In this document: positions 11,006-21,962 of the stretch, piece by piece
Position numbering within the stretch: position 1 is the stretch's first letter
How the letters are laid out: every line of letters begins with the position of its first letter
DNA from: Phytophthora colocasiae
Lineage: Eukaryota; Oomycota; Peronosporomycetes; Peronosporales; Peronosporaceae
Direction: 5' to 3'
Length of the DNA: 64,000 nucleotides
Assembly (NCBI GenBank): GCA_018806915.1
Contig: JAGKQI010000087.1
Location: 372,001-436,000, forward strand
Notes under the pieces: generated by a model
Database searches by the model: none
Told to the model about the DNA's origin: nothing
What the model saw: the letters and a program-made list of their open reading frames with translations, nothing else
Translations under genes and position numbers: made by a program

Positions 11006-11213
11006 AGTCGTTGGGCGGTTAGCTCCAGTACAGGCGCATTTTGCGAGTCAAATATGTGGGTAGACGGACGCCACAGCGCTCGTTCTCAGATCGGGACAAG
11101 AAGATGATGGTTCCGGTGGCAACTGGATATTCCGTGCTCAATGCCAATCGATAGCAGTCCGTTCATTCTCCAATTTCCTCCATTGATCACCAGTCAAGGC
11201 ACAAACCAGAGTA

Positions 11214-11423
11214 ATGTTTGCCAACCAACTACTGACCGTCGCCCCGCACGCCGCCGTCATGATGAGCCCCACAGAGCGAAGCAGTAAGGTCCGTCGCTCA
11301 TCAACATCACGAACTTCATCTCAAGACGACAAGAAGCGCCGTGCCAAAAGCGAAGATAAAATCACCACAAGCTCCGAGAAGACAGTTGTGAGTTCGAAAG
11401 ACATCAGACGAACGGCGAGCTGA
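11214..11423 (+). CDS. Small Ser/Lys-rich protein, twin B
   Basis: 69 aa, starting MFANQLLTVAPHAAVMM and continuing into a Ser/Arg/Lys/Asp-rich tail with KKRRAKSE. It is the paralogue of the minus-strand gene at 9813-10007, and the conserved N-terminal block supports both. The ATG at 11214 aligns with the internal ATG of twin A, which is why that start is preferred there. No signal peptide or membrane segment is obvious and no family is recognised. Confidence 0.62.
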   Translation: MFANQLLTVAPHAAVMMSPTERSSKVRRSSTSRTSSQDDKKRRAKSEDKITTSSEKTVVSSKDIRRTAS

Positions 11424-11858
11424 GTGCTGTAACGTGGCCACACGCCGTAGGTAGTCCTGTATTAAGTTAAAGCCACCATTGATGCATTGAGTTGGAGCGT
11501 GTTTCTCTATGAATATCCACACGAATCGTTAGATCCGTTTGCATTGCAGACTAACCAGAAGATTAAAATCACATCCCGTTTCGCTAGTATATTGGCATTG
11601 CAGTACCCGCCACGAAGATTCTTTGGCGGATGCCATCCAGGATTCTCATTTCCCCGTTCAATGTCCCAACGTTGCAAAACGTTTATCCGCAAGGCCAAAA
11701 TTGCACGACACCAGTGCGTAATCTACATGTACTACTAGTAGTTTTGACTCGCAAGTTGAAGCATACTTGATGTGTCAAACATCTAAACCCATCTATCATT
11801 TTCCTACATTATTCTTCATTTTTCTATAGTCCATTCTAAATCTTCACTCCCTACTATC
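11424..11858. other. Intergenic region upstream of the NEDD8 E1 subunit gene
   Basis: No gene recognised. A pyrimidine-rich stretch with TTCATTTTTCTATAG about 45 nt before the start at 11859 resembles a degenerate oomycete initiator. Confidence 0.4.
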
Positions 11859-13442
11859 ATGGGGGACAAGTACGACCGTCAACTGCGTCTGTGGGGGCCT
11901 GAGGGCCAACGCCGCCTAGCCAACACCCACGTGCTTCTAATTGGGTCCTGCGCTACGGCTTCTGAGGCGCTTAAGAACTTGGTGCTGCCTGGTGTAGGTC
12001 GATTTACCATTTTGGACGATGCCACTGTGTCATTGGCCGATGCCAGCAACAATTTCTTCGTGACGGAAGCCTCTGTGGGCCAATCCCGAGCTGAAACAGT
12101 GGCTAAATTGTTGCTAGAGATGAATTCAGACGTGGCTGGTGATGCTCGTCACGCTAATGTCAAGCAGGTGCTGCAGAATGAGCCCCAGTACTTGAACCAG
12201 TTCACTTTGGTGATGGCTACACAGTTGGATGAGGCGGTGACCAGTAAATTGGCTGAATTGTGTCTGGCAAAGAGGATTCCATTGCTATTAGTGACTTCCT
12301 ACGGCTTTTTAGGTTCTTTACGGCTGCAGGCGGCTCAACACGCCATCGCAGCCGCTAAATTGGACCCTCCTCGTCACGAACTGAGACTCTCGAAGCCGTT
12401 CCCGACGTTGCAGCAGTTTGCAGACAGTTTTGACTTACAGACGTTGTCAAGTATTGAACATGCACATGTTCCCTTTGTGGTGTTGCTACTTCAGGCCATG
12501 AAGAAGTGGAAGGAAGATCACAATGGTCAGCCACCGGCTACGTTCCCGGAGAAGGACGCATTTAAGAAGAGTCTACAGGAGATGACGTGGGGTCCACCAG
12601 GCCATGAACTGAACTTTATTGAAGCAGCGGAGAATGCCTACAAGGCGTACGTGGCCCCTCAAGTTCCAGAAGAAGTTGCGCCAGTGTTGGAAGCGGCTGC
12701 AGCCCACACTGTTTCAGTGGAAACATTAGAGAAGACGAAGGATACGAAGGAGTTCTGGCTGTTGGCGCATGCGCTAGCAGATTTTGTCAAGCAGAACGAC
12801 GGGCTATTGCCTGTAACCGGAGTTGTGCCGGATATGACGGCCTCGACGGAATCTTATGTCGCTCTGCAGGAGCTTTACGTTACCAAGGCGAAGGAAGATG
12901 CGACCAAGGTGCACGAGATTCTACGCCAGCGGTTGCGTGAGCTGAAGCTTCCTGAGGACAGTATTTCGTTCGAAGCAGTAGGGGCGTTTTGCAAGAATGC
13001 GCCGAGTATTGGCATGCTTGAGACTCGCACTGTGGCGCAGGAGTACAAGCACGTGGATGTATTGAGTGTGGATTTGGAGGACGAGGACAAGGAGCAATCA
13101 CCGTTGATCTGGTACTTCATGCTGCGTGCAGTGGCTGCATTCGTGTCCGAGTTTAACCGCTACCCTGGATCGGAGGACAACGCGGCCACTCAAGATGGCA
13201 CGTGGCTGGTATCAAAGGCCAAGAAGCTGGCTGCTGGGAGCGATGTGGCTTCGTGGATCACCAATGATCACGCACTGGAGATGACTCGATCGTGCCAAGT
13301 CGAACTGCACAATATTGCAGCGCTAATGGGAGGCGTTGCAGCGCAGGAGGCTGTTAAGCTCATTACCCATCAGTTCGAGCCTCTCAACCACACGTACTTG
13401 TTCAACGGCATTTCAGGTGTCGCAGCAACGTATCAACTTTAA
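11859..13442 (+). CDS. NAE1: NEDD8-activating enzyme E1 regulatory subunit (APPBP1/ULA1/AXR1-type)
   Basis: Single-exon gene, 527 aa, close to the usual length of about 530-540. It opens with the E1 adenylation-domain signature DKYDRQLRLWGPEGQ, then a Rossmann-like strand (THVLLIGSCATASEALKNLVLPG) and the FTILDDATVS and NNFFV segments typical of the inactive adenylation half. The C-terminus keeps ELHNIAALMGGVAAQEAVKL followed by NHTYLFNGISG. In this family the subunit lacks the catalytic cysteine and pairs with a UBA3-type partner. The heterodimer activates NEDD8 for cullin modification in cytosol and nucleus. This is a conserved housekeeping gene and an anchor for synteny. Confidence 0.93.
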   Translation: MGDKYDRQLRLWGPEGQRRLANTHVLLIGSCATASEALKNLVLPGVGRFTILDDATVSLADASNNFFVTEASVGQSRAETVAKLLLEMNSDVAGDARHANVKQVLQNEPQYLNQFTLVMATQLDEAVTSKLAELCLAKRIPLLLVTSYGFLGSLRLQAAQHAIAAAKLDPPRHELRLSKPFPTLQQFADSFDLQTLSSIEHAHVPFVVLLLQAMKKWKEDHNGQPPATFPEKDAFKKSLQEMTWGPPGHELNFIEAAENAYKAYVAPQVPEEVAPVLEAAAAHTVSVETLEKTKDTKEFWLLAHALADFVKQNDGLLPVTGVVPDMTASTESYVALQELYVTKAKEDATKVHEILRQRLRELKLPEDSISFEAVGAFCKNAPSIGMLETRTVAQEYKHVDVLSVDLEDEDKEQSPLIWYFMLRAVAAFVSEFNRYPGSEDNAATQDGTWLVSKAKKLAAGSDVASWITNDHALEMTRSCQVELHNIAALMGGVAAQEAVKLITHQFEPLNHTYLFNGISGVAATYQL

Positions 13443-13560
13443 GTCAAGAAGTTGCAGTGCAGATGCAGTTCTGTAAAAAACACGGTGCTTTTGGATATCT
13501 TTACTACAGTGTCTAACGCAAGACGTTTTATCCCTATGCAGCAGGTTCCTCACCATCTCT

Positions 13561-15533
13561 TTATCGTCCTTGGCCACCACTTTTGTTAGTTTTTTTCAGT
13601 TGCTTCGACTTGCGAGGTTGGTCGTTTTCTGTTGGCTGCTCTTGACTTGGGTGTTGCTCGAGCTGGCGCTCCTTGACACACCTGGAGCAGAAACACTTGA
13701 ATTTGTACTCACGCAGGTTCGCCTCACGAGTCTGGACGTCCATATCGACATCGATGTAGCAGATGCAGAGCTCCTCGCCTTTTTTAATGTCGCGGATAGC
13801 CACAACATGTCCATCGCCGTTCTTCGTGTACAGCACTGTGCAGTTGGGATCACAACTGTGGTTCATCGTACAAATTATCGGGAATAGCGCTGTGCCTTCA
13901 ATGCTAGGATATCCCAGTGGCATCAACGGATCGAAGTCACTGTGCAGATCACCATTGTTTCTCTCTAGACGCTCTTGTGCCTGTAGCACCTGTAAGCGCT
14001 CCTCCTCCCACAACAGTACACGACGCACACTAGCCACCAAGGCCTGCTCCTTAGCGTTTAGTTGCGGCTGTACCCTCGGCGACATGCTGTCCGTTTGTCC
14101 ATCACTGTGATCCGGATCTCCTGCTGCGACTTCGTTCTGTACGTCCGGATCAAGAATGTCAATACAGGCATGGAACGGGTTGTCCACCTCCATACTGATG
14201 TTGTTCATCTCGAAGAGACCGATCTGAGCAGTGAAGAACTCAAAGCTCAGCACACTCGAACAGCAGCGCCAGATTTCTTCCACTGTCACGTCATGCAGCT
14301 GGCCCTCTCGTTCAAGACGCACTAAGTTGCATTCCAGAGCGTCAATCATCAGCTGATGCGTCATCGATAGCACTTCCTGCAAGCATTTTGCTTTACTTGA
14401 GCCGTTCGTAGTTGACTCGGCTCCGTCAATACAACCTTCATCTTGCGTCTGCTCCTTTTCCTGCAGGTTTGTCGCCCGAGATGAGATATTGTCATTTACC
14501 TGTTCAGCATCAGCCTTCTGTTCCTCGTCAATGTCCTTCACGTCCTTGGGCGATCTGTCGTCATTACTGTCTCCACCTTCGCTCTCAGTAGTTTGAGACG
14601 GTCCCTCTTGACTAGTTTGAGACGGATGTGGCAGCTCATCGTGCTCCACAACCACCACCTCCCACCACGGTTTCTTGTAGAACATGTCAATAGGTTCACG
14701 AGCCTTGACAACATCTCGCCATACAAGATACCGAGAGAGCACACGGGCGATGACCTTTGCTGCCAACAGAAACACATCGTTTGTGTGGCGCGTGTGCTCG
14801 AAGAATTCGCCCATCGCCGAGCAGGAGTCGTTCCTAGGACAGAGAATGGCGTGGTACTCATGGAGCGCTCGCATCCGACAGAACTTCGAGCAATACAGCT
14901 CACCACAATCGCATCTGGCCCCAGGACCAGCCATTCCACAGCTCTGTGGCGTGATCCGTAGTAGTTTCAACGTCTTCTCCAATGCATCTACGTCCACAGG
15001 ATGCTGTTCCGTCGTGGTCGTGGTTGCCGTCCTACCATCGGCCGACTGGCCGACTTGAGCATTGAATCTGGTGGCGATCTCGTGCCATTGCTGCTGGGCA
15101 TCGCCAAGAAGTGGCAAGTAGCAGTACTGACAGCTAGGCAATAGGTTTTTGTTGTGTTCGTGTTGCATGGCCACAAGCGGCGACTCAGTCCAGATCCGTG
15201 TGGCTTTGGGCAGATCTCGGTCTGCGTAGATGGCTTTGCCCTTCACAGGCCCAGCATCGCCGCACACGATTGGTGCTTTGGCTTTGCTGATGACGACCTG
15301 GAAGTAGGTGCTTGCTACGGGATCAGCTAGGCCATAAGGAGCAGCTACACTGGAATAGCGGCTCACTGTAAAGAGAAGGTTAGCAAAATGGTTTGGTGGT
15401 GACAAGACGCGAACGTACAATCGGTCCGGGCCGTACGTAGACCACCACTTTTGACGCTACTAAGTGCTGAGGACTTGAGCGCCTTCCAGGGCGGCAAATC
15501 GATCTCCAAATCTGCATCTACTTCGTTGTTCAT
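13561..15533 (-). CDS. SET/MYND-type lysine methyltransferase, copy 1
   Basis: Two exons: 15419-15533 and 13561-15365. The 53-nt intron (15366-15418) has GTACGT, a CTAAC branch site and ACAG, and phase 1 joins correctly; product 639 aa. The start is the ATG at 15533, in frame only through this splice. The N-terminal SET half (GKAIYADRDLPKATRIWTES) is followed by a Cys/His-rich zinc cluster of the MYND kind (CDCGELYCSKFCRMRALHEYH). Downstream come the SET core (MNHSCDPNCTVLY; GEELCICYIDVD) and a post-SET cluster (YKFKCFCSRC). A Glu/Asp/Ser-rich insert of about 100 residues separates the halves. Such SMYD-like enzymes methylate lysines on histone or non-histone proteins. Its paralogue lies 1.5 kb further on, on the same strand. 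Confidence 0.85.
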
Positions 15534-15809
15534 CGCTACCAGGAGACTCTTCCTCGGACGCGCTGGACGTTAGGTTTTCCAGAACATCATCGAGTTCCTC
15601 CTGGAATTTCAGCCAATCATAATAGATAATCAGTATCAGCTCAATCTTGAGACGGGACAAGTAGAATTTTTCCTATTACAAGACCTGTTGACTTGAACTT
15701 GTAAGTGACATGCATTAAGAAATGATTAATTTTTGTTTATTTGAGACGGGTCGCACAGAAAGTCGTTGAAAGGCAAAGACTGTACCATGCAAAGGTAAAA
15801 TGGTCCATG

Positions 15810-16645
15810 TTACATGATGCACAGGATATGCATCGCCACGACGACTACAAACTCCCAAGCAGCATGACGGATTGCCATCGCTGCTGGTGGCTCGTACGTG
15901 CGGGTAGAACACCGCGAAAAGTTTTTGTTTTCAGCGTAGACCCAACTCCCAGAAACGCACGTCGTCTCTGCAACGTTCGTGTCGGTCGTCCCAGTGTTCT
16001 TGGATTCCTGGATCTCCGTCAAACACGCCATGTTCCCACACACTTCGTCCAGGTACATGCGGTAGAAGTGTGAGTAGACGCATTTGTCGGCCACCTCCAC
16101 GCATAGCGACCGACATGGCGGCAATGGGACTGTAGGGGATCCCTCGGTTTTGGCGCAGCTCACAGGAGTGCCGTTCACTTCTCGCTGGAAAGTGGTAGCT
16201 ACCCACGATAAGCAATGGAAATTCCACACAAGTTGGTGGCAAGCTGTAGTGTCTTTGAACTGCATCCGCGTGCCGAAGGGGCTGAGTGCCAGTGTCTTGG
16301 CGTCCAGATCCTCACACACACCCTGCTTTTCCAACTGCGTCGAGGTCTCCCTGTAGTCAACAATCCATTAGTTGCAGAAGTTTTATTGCGTTTGATGCTG
16401 GTTGAGTTCAACCTGGAGTATCCGACGATGGGGTCGAACAGGTACTGGCCGTTCATGATGGTGCAGTACTGGAGCCCTGCACATTTGACGCAGTTCTGTG
16501 GGCTGAATGTTCCGACGGCGGTCGCGGCATCGACCGTCATGGAGGCGATAGCCGTGGCTGCGATGAACATAGCGCAGTGAATACTTCGCCATTGGCCTAG
16601 TCGACGACGTTGAAGTGAGCTGGAATCAGGTGAAAAGTGAGTCAT
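15810..16645 (-). CDS. Secreted Frizzled-like cysteine-rich-domain protein
   Basis: Two exons, 16413-16645 and 15810-16350, with a 62-nt intron (16351-16412; GTTGAA...CTACAG) joining in phase 2; product 257 aa. An N-terminal hydrophobic stretch (AMFIAATAIASMTVDA) acts as signal peptide; the ATG just before it is an alternative start. The body has Cys spacing like Frizzled/folate-receptor CRDs: CVKCAGLQYC, ACHQLVWNFHC, and LPPCRSLCVEVADKC. A C-terminal hydrophobic tail (EFVVVVAMHILCIM) could be a GPI-attachment signal or membrane anchor. A surface-held ligand-binding role is inferred. The fold could equally be a different disulfide-rich one. It lies between the two SET/MYND paralogues. Confidence 0.7.
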
Positions 16646-17058
16646 CGCTGCGTCACTGCATGAAGTGAACAGCTTCGGGTTGCAGGACTTCGCGTAGGAT
16701 TCGCGACCTTCCAGTCTGGAACTGAAGCGGCGGTTGTTAGGCGAGATGGTTTACTACGCGTTGCCCGAAGCTTCACGAACGATCCCAAGTCTTGCGTGCG
16801 TGGCACGACACCGAGACGGCAAACCTTTCAAACGAACTTTTAATTTTATGGGTCATTAGACTGCCTTGGTGTCCGGGAACTTTTTATTGTCATCATGAAA
16901 GACGGCACAAACAGGCATACTGTACGCGTCCACGCCAAAGCGGAAATGGAGACAGGAAGGGACTTATGCGGCGGAGAGACGTACGACCGGCACGAGCTTT
17001 GCAATACAAGCGGTCGGCCAGTCGAGGCCACCTCCTCCGCTCATATTTTGCAAAATCT

Positions 17059-18764
17059 CTATGCCTTCCGCTCCTCTTCGCACCGCGCGCAATGGCAAAC
17101 AAACTGGTACTCCCTGCTTGGTCGGGCACCGACGCCAATAGACAGAAGGATCACCAATTAGTCGACGTTTTCCTCCTTGAAAAAAAATACAACAGTTGAA
17201 CGAAGAACTTACCGAAGACATTCCTCGCGTTCGTTCACATCCTGGTCGACATCAATGTACGAGATGCAGAGTTCCTCACCCTCCTGCAAACAACAGCCTA
17301 GTTAGTATCATTCTCTTCGAAAACTAATACACCAATACTTACCGCAATGTCTTGCACCGCGAAGACATGAGCAGCCCCGTCCTTCGTGTACAGCACAGTG
17401 CAGTTAGGGTCGCAGCTGTGATTCATCGTGCAAATGCCGGAGAACAGCGCCGTTCCTTCCACACCGACGAAATCCTCGTCCAGCGCGTAGCATTCCTCCT
17501 CTCCGTGCTCATGTTCATTGTCGTTATCCGCTTCACAGTCGCAGAGCTGGTGCTTGTGTTCCTCCGCGAACTTCTCCAGCGCCGCCTTGACACGAGACAG
17601 CACCGGGGGCATTTCCTTCTTGTCTTCGGGGCTGGCCTCACTCAGTGCCTCGCCCAAGGCGTGGAACGGGTGATCGATCTCCATACTAATGTTGTTCATC
17701 TCGAACATCCCCACTACGCAGCTGAAGAAGTCGACGTTCAGGACTTCCTCGCACGAGGCCAAGACCGCGTCAGTCGACAGTCCATTAAGTTCTCCCTGCG
17801 CTTCTAAATGTGCAAGGTTCTCCTTGACTCCGTTGATAAAGTACTCGAACGTCTGCGAGATGAGCGAGCGGAACTTGTCTCTGTATTCCTCGAGCGTCTC
17901 TCCCTCTTCCAGGTCGTCTTCCGACGTGATAACCTCCCACCAGGGCAATTTACAGAACATATCAACTGGTTGTCTCGCCTGTGCCATGTCCTGTGTAGCA
18001 ACAAAGAGCAACAAGATCTTGGCCACGACTTTAGCTGCTAATTGGAAGATCTCGTTGGTAACAAGTGTGTGGTTCAGGAACGTTCCAATTGCATTGTCCC
18101 TCTCTTCCGAATGCGGACACAATATCGCGTGGTGTTGCGCGTAGGCGATCTGTTTGCAATTGTCCGAGCAGTACAGTGCTCCACATGTGCATTTCACCTG
18201 GTTCTCCGCCAGTTTAAACACTGAGAAATAGCTTTCTTCGGGGCTTTTTCCTCCTTCTTTCTGCAAAAACGCGATGGCCGCTTCAAAGTCGACGTCACTG
18301 GCTGCAGCTTCATCGGCCGGGGCAGCTTCGCCCTCCACTTCCGAGCTGTTGGCCACCACGCGCGCCCAGCACGCTTTACTGTCGATCAGTGGCACGAAGC
18401 AATTGTCGCAGCAGTCCACAAACTCCTTGTTGTCCTCGTGCTGCATAGCTACGAACGGCGCTTCGGTCCAAATGGGCTCGCCCGCTTTCAGACCGCGACC
18501 GGCGAAGATGGCTTTGCCCTTGTCACCGGCTGAGCCGCAGCGGATCGGCGGACTGTGCAGTCGCGACTGCAGCAGCTTCTCGAAGTAGGCGGCCACCTCT
18601 GGGCGGGTCTCCTGCATTGGCATTGAGCGTTGATGGATCTTGGCGAGTTGGCGAATGGCACGCCGAGGCTGAAGATGATCAGAGAGGTGACTGGTCCGCA
18701 GTGTGTTGCCAGCACCTTGCGCGCGCTTTACAGCCCTTACTGATGTTCCAATCGAAAACATCAT
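17059..18764 (-). CDS. SET/MYND-type lysine methyltransferase, copy 2
   Basis: Three exons: 17343-18764, 17213-17283 and 17059-17113, with introns 17284-17342 (59 nt, GTAAGT...GCAG) and 17114-17212 (99 nt). Product 515 aa. It mirrors copy 1: GKAIFAGRGLKAGEPIWTEA, a zinc cluster (CTCGALYCSDNCKQIAYAQH), MNHSCDPNCTVLYTK, then GEELCISYIDVD in exon 2. The last exon supplies the post-SET motif REYQFVCHCARC. Without the second splice that essential Cys cluster would be missing, so the intron is well supported. The first about 45 residues before MPMQETRPEV are not matched in copy 1 and could be a targeting sequence or leader. Same predicted activity as copy 1; probably an old local duplication. Confidence 0.85.
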
Positions 18765-19964
18765 GTTTCAAAGAGCCTTTCAGAAGTGATTTCAGTGGAA
18801 AATGTGGAATTGGGTTATTGAAGTATTTAGTAGTGATGTAGTCTCTTTTTAATTTTGATCAACTGTTATAATACATACGTTTGGAGAGTCGGTATTAGTG
18901 TAGTAGGCAGAGGAGAGGAGCAGCTGTCCTTTCCATCCACACAATGGTACCGGTATTGCGGTACACTATATCAGGTTCTTCTTGAAGGGCTCCGATAATG
19001 GTCATTGGGTTGGTCAGTTTGGCGTCGTGCTCTCATCCCGTCAGCATTGACGCAGCTGAGGCTTCACTGGAGGGAGGTACATATGCCATCCACCCGCTTG
19101 CTCGAATCCGTTCGTCGCCACTGGGGGGAACGAGCAACCTTCATAACCCCCTAGAGAAGGGCCAAATGGCCATTAGGCATCGTACTGCTCACAGTGGCTC
19201 TGGCCTAATGTCGAATTTCGACGGCGCCTTTCGACCCGAAAGACGCCATCGGGGACGCGTACGTGCTTACCCAGGCCGTTGAGTAAATACAAGACGACGG
19301 CGGTCCTCCATGCCGTCCTTGCCGTACGGAGCCCCACCGCCTTCCGGTGACAAGCAGCGACACGATGACTCATCGTTGAGTTTTTTTTTCTATAAATTAC
19401 TTGCAGCGACTTCTTGAGTAACCGGTACTGTTCTTTACTTACTCGATAGTTTTCGAGGTTGGAGTAGCCGAAGAGGTTTCTGTTCCTCTGGCAATAGAAC
19501 CGAATTACACGGAGGATACATCCCTTTGAGAAAGAGGCGAGACTGGGAGTTTAAATTCCCCCACACTCCAAGTTCATTGTCGGTAGCACTTGCTTCTTCT
19601 TTAGAGGAACTCTGGCAATTTGTGCTGGAGAATTGAGCGGACCTTGTTAATGTTGTTGGTCGACGGTTTGTAGCTGTAGGGTATTTCTCAACGATCATTT
19701 ATCAAAGCGTTCCTACTGACTCCAAGTTTGTTCAAAATGTTATCAACGTCACTTATCATCCGGTACGGAGATAGCAGCCTGTAGAATATCCACAGAGATG
19801 AGGGTGATGCTGGTGCCCTTCGACTGTGCGTTCTGCATACAATTTGAGATGAAAAGTGGTACGTACGAAGTTGATCTATTATCCTCACGAAGGTTTCCTC
19901 CTTCCTGTAGCTAACGCAATGCGCTTTTATAACGTCTCAAGGGGATATCTGCGAGGACAAGTTC
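18765..19964. other. Intergenic, no gene recognised
   Basis: 1.2 kb between two minus-strand genes. Short open frames on both strands lack recognisable domains or signal peptides and overlap each other, so none is called. Confidence 0.5.
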
Positions 19965-21962
19965 TTACGCCACCACATCGTAGCCAGCACGACGACTCTG
20001 TTTCTTGGCGAACGCGACCATTCCAGCACCAAGCACCGCGCCCATGATAACCCAGGCAATGGCAATGGGATAGCTTGGGTTGTCGGTCTCGACGTTGTTA
20101 GCCCTAGCTGCTTGACGAACGAAACCTTGAGCAGTGACACTGTCTACGCCGACGAGCTGCTTGCGCATGCTGTTCTTGGGCTTGAACGTATCGCCGGGCC
20201 ACTTCGCGAACTCACTGGCTTGCAGCCACCAAGCTGGGTATCCAATCGACGCCTGCTGCTCTGGTGCCTCACCGGTTGTCATGTAGCCGTCGCTGAACTT
20301 GGCAACCAGCGTCCATGCCAGCTCCCACCACTGGGCCACCACCTGCTCTGCGAACTCGTTACTTTGAGCCTGAAAACGCTCCACAAGCTCATCCTCCGTC
20401 ACGTCATTTGAGTGTCGCTCTTTGTGTACCTCTTGCTCCATCGATCTGCGCAGGGAGAAGGCGAGTTTCTGTAGCGAATCAATCTTGCCTCGGATATCGA
20501 CGCTCATCGAGTTGAAACGCAACAAGCTCCAGTTATTCACGAAGTTGAAGGCCCACCAAGCAGATTGAGGATGAAACTTGCTCTGAAGGCCTACTAGATA
20601 CGATTCTGGGATAGATTCTTGTGCGCAGGAGAACGGCACGAACACCGAGCCGTGCGGGGCACCCTGTGCGTACCATGCGACACCACCGACGGCATCCGGT
20701 CCCTTGTGGCTTCGGCTCTGGAGAACGAAGGCGAACAGTGTGCGGTACATGGAGATTGGGCGTTCCCAACCGCCAATGACACCTCCAGGGCTGCCCGACC
20801 ACCGCACAGGATTTCCGAACGGACCAGCAGCTAAACCCTTGGTCATGTCGTAGCGCGTGCCTTCGTAGTGATCTCGAAGTAGATCCATGATCTGGAAAGT
20901 CTCCACTTGACGGTCAGGTTTGACAGAAAACGAGTACGTGGCGTACTGCGAAAAGCTGCCGAGGCGAGCATCAAGCTGAAGTGAGGGAGCGAGAACATCA
21001 AATACGCGCCAGACACGACGGCCGGTGTAAAGCGGGCCGATGGCATCTTTATCAGCGAAACCGTACGCGGCAGTGAAGTCAAAGGGCTTGTCCCCCTTCG
21101 GATCCCACCAGCCCTGCTCCTCCGCCAGCGTTAGTACATTCGCCGAAGCCATGAACCAGTCAGGCTGGCTTAAGTCGATCTCCCGGATCGTGAAGCCGTT
21201 CGCGATGACTGTCACGTGGCCGTCAGGTACGCGTTGAGCTGCCCACACAGCGCCGGCATGGTCTTTGCCGGTCATAATGTGGAAAACCCACACCTCTCCA
21301 AACTTGTCGCCGATCACAAGCGCCTCAGCCGAGTCACCGTAGTCCGGTTTCGCCATATCCCCACTGTCCTCGCTGTAAAATCCGTACTTTTCAGCAAGTG
21401 TCCCCATGGTATCGACGGCGCAGCGTGCCGTGGCGCACCGCTCCAGTGCGACTTTCGTGAGCTCCGCAATGCCGAAGAGGTTCTTACCTCCAGGAACATC
21501 CAACGGCCAGCCGACAGTCTTAGCACCGCACGTGCTTTCGCCGATACTGAGCTGCGCTTCGTTCATCATCCCGTAGTCCTGGTCGAAATACGCGTAGGTG
21601 TGATCCACTTGTGGAATGTACCCCAAAGGGGTTGAATACGCCTGAGTCTTCTCAATGGCTGGGTCGAACACTGGCTGGTAGTGAACTCCACGATCTGGCG
21701 TCACCACTCTAGGATATCCACCGTTGAAGTTGTAGACAGCGCGCTTGCTACCTTGGTCATGATCTTGGGCTGGAACGCGAACGAGACGAAGATCCGCCGC
21801 ACCCCCGCCGGCGTCGTCCGTGTGAGCGATCAGCGTAGAGTTGTCTGCACTCGCACCCCTCGTTACTGCGATGGCCGTGCACGCATCTACACCAGCTTGT
21901 TGCATTGATACCAACGCAAGTGCGAGCGCACCAACGCAAAGTTTTGACCGGAAGAGCATCAT
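19965..21962 (-). CDS. Peptidase family C69 dipeptidase, membrane-anchored
   Basis: 665 aa, single exon. A signal peptide (LCVGALALALVSMQQAGVDA) ends directly before CTAIAVTRGAS. Family C69 enzymes are Ntn-hydrolases whose N-terminal Cys becomes the nucleophile after processing, so Cys28 is the predicted catalytic residue. Other family blocks are visible: DNSTLIAHTDD, DYGMMNEAQLSIGESTCGAK and EALVIGDKFGEVWVFH. Near the C-terminus a single hydrophobic helix (AIAWVIMGAVLGAGMVAFA) is followed by a short basic tail KKQSRR, giving a type I membrane topology. Expected role: hydrolysis of dipeptides at the cell surface or in the secretory/vacuolar pathway. It sits directly beside the AA17 LPMO genes on the same strand. 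Confidence 0.9.
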   Translation of the reverse strand: MMLFRSKLCVGALALALVSMQQAGVDACTAIAVTRGASADNSTLIAHTDDAGGGAADLRLVRVPAQDHDQGSKRAVYNFNGGYPRVVTPDRGVHYQPVFDPAIEKTQAYSTPLGYIPQVDHTYAYFDQDYGMMNEAQLSIGESTCGAKTVGWPLDVPGGKNLFGIAELTKVALERCATARCAVDTMGTLAEKYGFYSEDSGDMAKPDYGDSAEALVIGDKFGEVWVFHIMTGKDHAGAVWAAQRVPDGHVTVIANGFTIREIDLSQPDWFMASANVLTLAEEQGWWDPKGDKPFDFTAAYGFADKDAIGPLYTGRRVWRVFDVLAPSLQLDARLGSFSQYATYSFSVKPDRQVETFQIMDLLRDHYEGTRYDMTKGLAAGPFGNPVRWSGSPGGVIGGWERPISMYRTLFAFVLQSRSHKGPDAVGGVAWYAQGAPHGSVFVPFSCAQESIPESYLVGLQSKFHPQSAWWAFNFVNNWSLLRFNSMSVDIRGKIDSLQKLAFSLRRSMEQEVHKERHSNDVTEDELVERFQAQSNEFAEQVVAQWWELAWTLVAKFSDGYMTTGEAPEQQASIGYPAWWLQASEFAKWPGDTFKPKNSMRKQLVGVDSVTAQGFVRQAARANNVETDNPSYPIAIAWVIMGAVLGAGMVAFAKKQSRRAGYDVVA

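Larger units (their letters stand above)
10008..11213. other. Shared divergent intergenic region of the twin small genes
   Basis: 1.2 kb between two divergent paralogues, likely holding both promoters. It contains the hairpin pair at 10827-10885 and the direct repeat at 10925-11005. No further gene was recognised. Confidence 0.5.

Noticed and set aside
15460..15660. 66-codon frame upstream of the first SET/MYND gene
   Set aside because: It overlaps the first exon of that gene in another frame; the spliced frame from 15533 is better supported.
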